Source: Ornithinimicrobium flavum
Lineage (GTDB): Bacteria > Actinomycetota > Actinomycetes > Actinomycetales > Dermatophilaceae
Assembly (NCBI RefSeq): GCF_004526345.1
Contig: NZ_CP038213.1
Coordinates: 3,534,001-3,598,000 of the forward strand
DNA length: 64,000 nt
Direction: 5' to 3'
In this document: in pieces, positions 59,453-64,000 of the stretch
Numbering within the stretch: the first letter of the stretch is position 1
Layout: each line of letters opens with the position of its first letter
Notes under the pieces: generated by a model
What the model saw: only the letters and a program-made list of their open reading frames with translations
What the model was told of the DNA's origin: nothing
Database searches by the model: none
Translations under genes and position numbers: made by a program

Positions 59453-60433
59453 ATGGAGATCCTGGTGCTCGGCGGGACGGGCTGGCTCGGCGGGGAGACG
59501 GTGCGGGAGGCGCTGCGGCGGGGCCACGCGGTGACCTGCCTGGCCCGGGGGACCCGCCCGGTACCCGACGGTGCGCGGCTGGTCCGCGCCGACCGGGACG
59601 ACCCGCAGGCGCTGGCGTCGGTGGCGGACCGGGTGTGGGACGCGGTCCTGGACGTCACCGACCAGCCGGGCCGGGTGCGGGAGGCGGTGAGGGCGCTGCG
59701 GACGAGGCAGTGGGTCTACGTCTCGAGCGCCAGCGTGTATGCCGAGGGCGCGGACGTCGACCGCTCGGAGGACGCGCCGGTCGTCGAGCCCCTCTCCGGG
59801 GACCGCTACGAGGACATGGGCGACTACGGCGCCGCCAAGCTGGCCTGCGAGCAGGTCGTCCTCGCCGCCCCCGCCCCCGCCGCCGTGGTGCGGGCCGGGC
59901 TGATCGGCGGCCCGGGGGACGAGTCCGGCCGCTCCGGCTACTGGCCGTGGCGCTTCGCCCACCCCAGCGGCCCGGACGTGCTGGTGCCCGACGACCCCGA
60001 CCTGCCGACGGCGCTGATCGACGTGCGCGACCTGGCCGCCTGGCTGGTCCTGCTCGTCGAGGACCGGACCGAGGGCGTGCTCAACGCCACCGGCCCGACG
60101 ACGACCCTGGGGACGGTGCTGGAGGCCGCCGAGCACGTCGCCGGGGGGCCGGCGGGGGCGCGACCCGTCGACCCAGCCCGGCTGCTGGAGCTCGGGGTGG
60201 CACCCTGGGCCGGCCCGTGCTCGATGCCCCTGTGGCTCCCCATGGCCGAGCTGCGGGGCTTCGCCACCCTCGGCACCGGGCAGGCGCGGGCCGCCGGCCT
60301 GACCACCCGCCCGCTGCGCGACACGCTGCGGGACGTCCTGGCCTGGGAGGTCACCGGACGCACCCGGCCCCGGGGTGCCGGCCTGAGCGACGAGGACGAG
60401 CAGCGGGTCCGCGCCGACCTCGACCGGCCCTAG
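59453..60433 (+). CDS. NAD-dependent epimerase/dehydratase family protein
   Basis: 326 residues, atypical/extended SDR. Cofactor motif LVLGGTGWLGGETVREALRR at residues 4-23, VYVSSASVYAEG with the serine, and the catalytic YxxxK as YGAAKLACEQ. A ~90-residue C-terminal part completes the fold. Related proteins include isoflavone-reductase-like and mRNA-binding CSP41-like members; substrate unknown. Its last four bases overlap the stop of the convergent CtlX-type gene. Confidence 0.88.
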   Translation: MEILVLGGTGWLGGETVREALRRGHAVTCLARGTRPVPDGARLVRADRDDPQALASVADRVWDAVLDVTDQPGRVREAVRALRTRQWVYVSSASVYAEGADVDRSEDAPVVEPLSGDRYEDMGDYGAAKLACEQVVLAAPAPAAVVRAGLIGGPGDESGRSGYWPWRFAHPSGPDVLVPDDPDLPTALIDVRDLAAWLVLLVEDRTEGVLNATGPTTTLGTVLEAAEHVAGGPAGARPVDPARLLELGVAPWAGPCSMPLWLPMAELRGFATLGTGQARAAGLTTRPLRDTLRDVLAWEVTGRTRPRGAGLSDEDEQRVRADLDRP

Positions 60434-61452
60434 TCGTCCGCCAGGTCCCGCCCGTCAGCGGTGTGGGGATGCTCGTCGATGCCCTCGACGGCGGGGGTGA
60501 AGTCGGGCTCGGTGGCGGGCCGCCGGTCCAGGTGGACCCCCGCGATCATGCACCGCACGGAGCCTCCGGCCAGCTCGATGGTGGGGATGTCGACCGCGAG
60601 GATCTCGCAGGACTCCTCGATGAGCGCCACCTGGTCGGGGGTGAGGCTGCGCCGGGCCCGGCCCGACATCGTCATGACGTGGCGCCGGCGACCCTCCGGT
60701 GTGCGGCCGCACAGCTCGACGGCGTTGCCGGCGAACTCCCGCACCTGCTCCTCGGTCAGCTCGATGACGCGCCTGCCGTTGACGGTGAGCCGCTCGCGCA
60801 CCTGCTCGCGCCGGTGCTCGTCGCGGATGAGGTCGAGCGCGACCAGCGCCACGTCGGTCCCGATGCAGGCCATGACGTTGGTGTGGTAGATCGGGATCCC
60901 GGTGGAGTCCACGGCGTCGAAGGCCATCGGCTCGTAGCCGAAGTCGGTGCAGAAGCGCTCCAGGACGTGGGAGTCCATCCGGTGGCTGCGCGCGGCGTAT
61001 GCGACGCGGGAGACGTGGTCGAGGACCATCGAGCCCGTCCCCTCGAGGAAGATCCCGTCCGGCTCCAGGCCCGAGTAGTCCACGATCGTCTGCACCCGGT
61101 AGCTCGACTTGAGCATCTCCAGCACGTCCGCGCGGCGCTCGTGGCGGCGGTTGGAGGCGTACATCGGATAGACCGCGACCAGCCCGCCCGCGTGCGTCGA
61201 CAGCCAGTTGTTGGGGAAGACGCTGTCCGGGCGGGTGTGGTCCTCGTCCTCGAAGACGTGGACGGTCACCCCCACGGCGCGCAGGGCCGCGGCGAGGGCG
61301 TCCATCTCCGCCAGCGCCTGCGCGGCGGTGTCGTCCACGCTTTGCCCGGAGGGGGCGTCCGCCTGGAAGGCGTTGTCCGCGGCGGTCGCCGGGTTGGGGG
61401 TGAAGCGCAGCGCGCGGACGAGGATGACGGCGGCGGGGGCTTGGGCACTCAC
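60430..61452 (-). CDS. ctlX: CtlX-type citrulline/amidino hydrolase (arginine deiminase superfamily)
   Basis: 340 residues, five-bladed propeller of the guanidino-modifying superfamily. Motifs: RFTPNPATAADNAFQ, DSVFPNNWLSTHAGG, LEGTGSMVLDH, YHTNVMACIGTDVAL with the catalytic histidine, and nucleophile C301 in GGSVRCMIAGVHL. This matches the 'citrulline utilization hydrolase' CtlX type rather than arginine deiminase. Predicted reaction: hydrolysis of the ureido group of citrulline. GTG start with TAGATT eight bases upstream (61461-61466). Confidence 0.9.
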   Translation of the reverse strand: MSAQAPAAVILVRALRFTPNPATAADNAFQADAPSGQSVDDTAAQALAEMDALAAALRAVGVTVHVFEDEDHTRPDSVFPNNWLSTHAGGLVAVYPMYASNRRHERRADVLEMLKSSYRVQTIVDYSGLEPDGIFLEGTGSMVLDHVSRVAYAARSHRMDSHVLERFCTDFGYEPMAFDAVDSTGIPIYHTNVMACIGTDVALVALDLIRDEHRREQVRERLTVNGRRVIELTEEQVREFAGNAVELCGRTPEGRRRHVMTMSGRARRSLTPDQVALIEESCEILAVDIPTIELAGGSVRCMIAGVHLDRRPATEPDFTPAVEGIDEHPHTADGRDLADD

Positions 61453-61460
61453 GAGGGCGA

Positions 61461-61466
61461 AATCTA
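61461..61466 (-). promoter_or_regulatory. Putative leaderless -10 element (TAGATT)
   Basis: Minus-strand TAGATT eight bases before the GTG at 61452. Confidence 0.45.
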
Positions 61467-61477
61467 GTGCACGCTCC

Positions 61478-63513
61478 TCAGCGGTCGGCCACCACGGCGT
61501 CGGGGCGCAGGTCCAGCCTCCGCAGGAGCTGGGCGTTGAGCGCGACGACGACGGTCGAGACGGACATGAGGACCGCCCCGACGCTCATCGGCAGGAGGAA
61601 GCCCACCGGGGCCAGCACCCCCGCCGCCAGCGGGACCGCCAGGATGTTGTAGCCGGCCGCCCACCACAGGTTCTGCGTCATCTTGCGGTATGCGGCGTGC
61701 GACAGCTCGACGACCGAGAGCACCGCGCGGGGGTCGGACGAGGCGAGGATGACGCCGGCGGACCCGATGGCCACGTCGGTGCCGGCACCGATCGCGATGC
61801 CCACGTCGGCCTGCGCGAGGGCAGGCGCGTCGTTGACGCCGTCCCCCACCATGGCGACCTTCAGGCCCTCCCGCTGCAGCCCGGCGACCGTGGCCGCCTT
61901 GTCCTCGGGCCGGACGCCCGCGAGGACCCGGTCGATGCCCAGCTCGGCGGCGACCGCGTCGGCCACCGCCTGCGCGTCCCCGGTGATCATCACCACCTGG
62001 GTGCCGGCCCGGTGCAGGGCCTTCACGGTCGCGCGGGACTCCGGCCGGATCTCGTCGGCGAGCCGGAGCGCACCCACCACCTCCCCGTCCAGCAGGACGT
62101 GCAGGATGATCGCGCCCTCCTCCCGCCACGGGCCAACGGCCTCGAGCTCGGCCAGGTCGTGCTGCTCGAGGAGGTGGGGTCCGCCGACCGCGACCTCGTG
62201 CCCCTCCACCACGGCGCTCACCCCCACGGCCGGGGAGGAGGAGAAGCTGCTCGCTGCCGGCACCCTCAGGCCCCTGCGCCGCGCCGCCTCGACGACGGCC
62301 TGCGCGAGCGGGTGCTCGCTGTCGGTCTCGGCGGCCGCCGCCAGGGCCAGGACCCGGTCGGCCTCGTGCCCGCCCGCGGGGACCACGGCCGTGACGGCCG
62401 GCTCACCCCTGGTCAGGGTGCCGGTCTTGTCCAGGAGCACCGCGTCGACCGTGCGCATCGACTCCAGCGCCAGCCGGTCCTTGACCAGGACGCCCGCGGA
62501 GGCCGCGCGCTCGGTGGCGATCGAGACGACGAGCGGGATGGCCAGGCCGAGGGCGTGGGGGCAGGCGATGACGAGCACGGTGACCGCGCGGACGATCGCG
62601 GACTCCGGCGCGCCCAGGAGGGACCACACGAGCGCGGTGACACCGGCGGCGCCGAGGGCGTACCAAAACAGCCACCCCGCGGCCCGGTCGGCGATCCGCT
62701 GCGCCCGCGAGGTGGAGGACTGGGCCTGGTCCACGAGCCGACGGATGCCCGCCAGGGCGGTGTCCTCCCCGGTGGCGGTGACCTCCACGCGCAGGCCCGA
62801 GTCGGTCGCGACCGTCCCCGCGATCACGGGGTCGTCGACGCCGCGGCGCACCGGGCGCGACTCCCCGGTCACCATCGACTCGTCCATGCTGGCGGTGCCG
62901 TCCACGACACGTCCGTCCGCCGGGACCGACCCGCCCGGTCGCACGACCACCACGTCCCCGAGGCGGAGGTCGGCCGGGCTCACGCGGACGATCTCCCCGC
63001 CCTCGACCCGCTCGGCCTCGTCGGGGAGCAGGGCCGCGAGGGAGTCCAGGGCGGAGGTGGTGCGTGCCAGGGAGCGCATCTCGACCCAGTGGCCGAGCAG
63101 CATGATGACCACCAGGAGGGCCATCTCCCACCAGAAGTCGAGCTCGTGCCCGAGGATGCCGAGGGTGGAGGCCCAGGAGGCGACGAAGGCCACGGTGATG
63201 CCCAGGGAGATGAGCAGCATCATCCCCGGGCGACGGTCGTCGACCTCCGACCTCGCGCCCGTCAGGAAGGGACGGCCGCCCCACAGGTAGATGACCGTCC
63301 CGAGGACCGGTGAGACCCACCGGACCCATGTCGCGTCCGGCAGCGGGTAGCCGAGGAGCTGGGCGAACATCCCGTTGAACCCGACCACAGGGACGGCGAG
63401 CGCGAGCATGACCCAGAACAACCGTCGGAACGAGGCGACGTGGTCCCGTGCCCGCCGTCGTGGTGGTCGTGGTGCTCGTGGTCGTGGTGCTCGTGGTCGT
63501 GGTGCTCGGTCAT
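61478..63513 (-). CDS. CopB-type heavy-metal P1B-ATPase with His-rich N-terminus, one frame break at 63444-63446
   Basis: About 678 residues after correction. The N-terminus MTEHHDHEHHDHEHHDHHDG then GHG is histidine-rich and in a different frame from the rest; one missing base in the CCC run at 63444-63446 joins it to DHVASFRRLFWVML. The transporter core has TGES (MVTGESRPV), ion motif VLVIACPHALGLAIPLV (CPH, class P1B-3), DKTGTLTRGE, SEHPLAQ and GDGVNDAPALAQAD. CPH ATPases with His-rich ends export copper or silver. A CsoR-type palindrome lies 12 bases upstream. The ATG has TATGTT eight bases upstream. Confidence 0.9.
63465..63509. repeat. 15-base repeats encoding the His-rich N-terminus
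   Basis: Three near-identical units of GTGGTGCTCGTGGTC encode (E-H-H-D-H) repeats on the minus strand. Copy-number change would alter the number of metal-binding histidines in frame. Confidence 0.7.
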
Positions 63514-63524
63514 GACCGCCCAAC

Positions 63525-63541
63525 ATACCCCAAGGGGGTAT
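63525..63541. promoter_or_regulatory. CsoR-type copper operator palindrome
   Basis: ATACCCC (63525-63531), AAG, GGGGTAT (63535-63541): a perfect 7-bp inverted repeat that matches the known CsoR-type pattern TACCCC...GGGGTA. It overlaps the TATGTT -10 hexamer (63522-63527, minus strand) of the CopB-type ATPase and lies directly after the stop of the CDF gene. No csoR gene is in the window. Confidence 0.72.
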
Positions 63542-64000
63542 CTATTCCTCGGTGTCCGGCTCCGGTGCGGCGACCGCGATCTCCACCTCGTAGTCGTCGT
63601 AGGCCCTGGGGTCCTCCCGGGGCTCCAGGTGGGTGGTCACCTCGCAGCCCTCGAAGGCCTCCTTGACGGCCTGCTCGATGTCCTCGACGACGTCGTGGCC
63701 CCGGGTGACGCTCCACCCGCCGGGGACGAGGACGTGCATCTCGGCATACCGACGGTGCCCGGACTGCCTGGTCCGGACGCCGTGCACGTCGACGTCCGCG
63801 CTGAGGTGGGCGCGCAGGACCTCGGTGAGCCGGGCGTTGTCCTCCTTGGACCAGGCGACGTCCATGAGCCCCTGGGCGGAGTCGGCGATGAGCTTCCAGC
63901 CGGTGATGATGATGTTGACGCCCACCGCGAAGGCGACGACGGGATCCAGGCGGTCCCACCCGGTGAGGACGACCAGGCCCACCCCGACGACGACGCCCAC
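63542..64000 (-). CDS. Cation diffusion facilitator (CDF) transporter, N-terminus beyond window
   Basis: The last 152 residues of a CDF/ZnT-type protein; the gene enters from the right edge. Visible are the end of the transmembrane domain (VVLTGWDRLDPVVAFAVGVN, IIITGWKLIADSAQGLMD) with the DP and D of metal-site helices, and the cytoplasmic dimer domain (VHGVRTRQSGHRRYAEMHVL then VPGGWSVTRGHDVVEDIEQA) with its HDV motif. It exports Zn2+/Co2+/Fe2+ by proton antiport. It lies upstream of, and in the same direction as, the copper ATPase, separated by the operator. Confidence 0.9.
   Translation of the reverse strand: MGVVVGVGLVVLTGWDRLDPVVAFAVGVNIIITGWKLIADSAQGLMDVAWSKEDNARLTEVLRAHLSADVDVHGVRTRQSGHRRYAEMHVLVPGGWSVTRGHDVVEDIEQAVKEAFEGCEVTTHLEPREDPRAYDDYEVEIAVAAPEPDTEE

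Noticed and set aside
1..64000. CRISPR arrays, IS elements, prophage genes, att sites, tRNA or rRNA genes.
   Set aside because: None were seen on either strand. The only tandem repeats are short heptamer, 12-, 15- and 18-base units, mostly inside genes.

Overview
The window is very GC-rich (about 73%, judged by eye), almost fully coding, with many GTG starts, 4-bp start/stop overlaps and typical actinobacterial families: a WhiB3-like Fe-S regulator, the CE1758/CE1759 LLM-FMN reductase pair, a TIGR03086/MDMPI-like domain, a DUF222-HNH protein, FemX-like and DUF4262 proteins. It looks like chromosomal DNA of an actinomycete, probably order Micrococcales (Intrasporangiaceae/Ornithinimicrobium-like), but no rRNA or marker gene here fixes the genus. 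I found no tRNA, rRNA, insertion sequence, prophage or CRISPR array, and no gene-free stretch over 300 bases.

Layout. 0-13 kb: housekeeping and catabolic genes (LiaF-like protein, aldo/keto reductase, PatB-like aminotransferase, two matrixin-like proteases, Lys1-type saccharopine dehydrogenase tail-to-tail with a glutaryl-CoA dehydrogenase, PIG-L deacetylase, acyl-CoA synthetase, APH-like kinase, FemX-like transferase). 13-24 kb: an exported D-glucuronyl C5-epimerase-like protein, an FMN reductase/LLM monooxygenase pair, a CPBP protease, a hydrolase-ankyrin fusion, HEAT and AAA proteins, a family-A polymerase/exonuclease, an SGNH hydrolase and HU. 23.8-34.6 kb: a cobamide block, cobC - cobalamin riboswitch - btuFCD - cobO - cobQ - cbiZ - cbiB - cobU - cobT - cobS, nearly all translationally coupled; it covers uptake, adenosylation, remodelling and nucleotide-loop assembly but has no corrin-ring genes. 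34.7-38.8 kb: an AstE-like peptidase and retropepsin-like protease divergent from a RimK-type ligase carrying an RCK_C domain, then topoisomerase IB and WhiB. 38.8-50.7 kb: GMC oxidoreductase, DUF4262, DUF222-HNH, and an IclR regulator with a D-lactate dehydrogenase-type flavoprotein, then NUDIX, M50 and nucleotidyltransferase genes. 50.7-64 kb: UvrA2-like ATPase, two MFS transporters, LLM enzyme, rhomboid, PadR unit, epimerase, CtlX-type amidinohydrolase, and a CopB-type P-ATPase downstream of a truncated CDF transporter.

Two window-wide features matter to a reader. First, ten genes carry thirteen frame breaks in all, each explained by one missing or extra base, mostly in short G/C runs, and conserved motifs resume in the new frame; this looks more like base-calling error than decay. 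I give such genes as single CDS with the break positions. Second, many start codons sit 6-8 nt after a TANNNT (or CANNNT) hexamer, the signature of leaderless transcription, and several inverted repeats fall exactly on these promoters (APH-like kinase, PadR, CopB), suggesting repressor sites. An octamer GGTATGCC/GGCATACC also occurs about 18 times, well above the roughly two expected from base composition.
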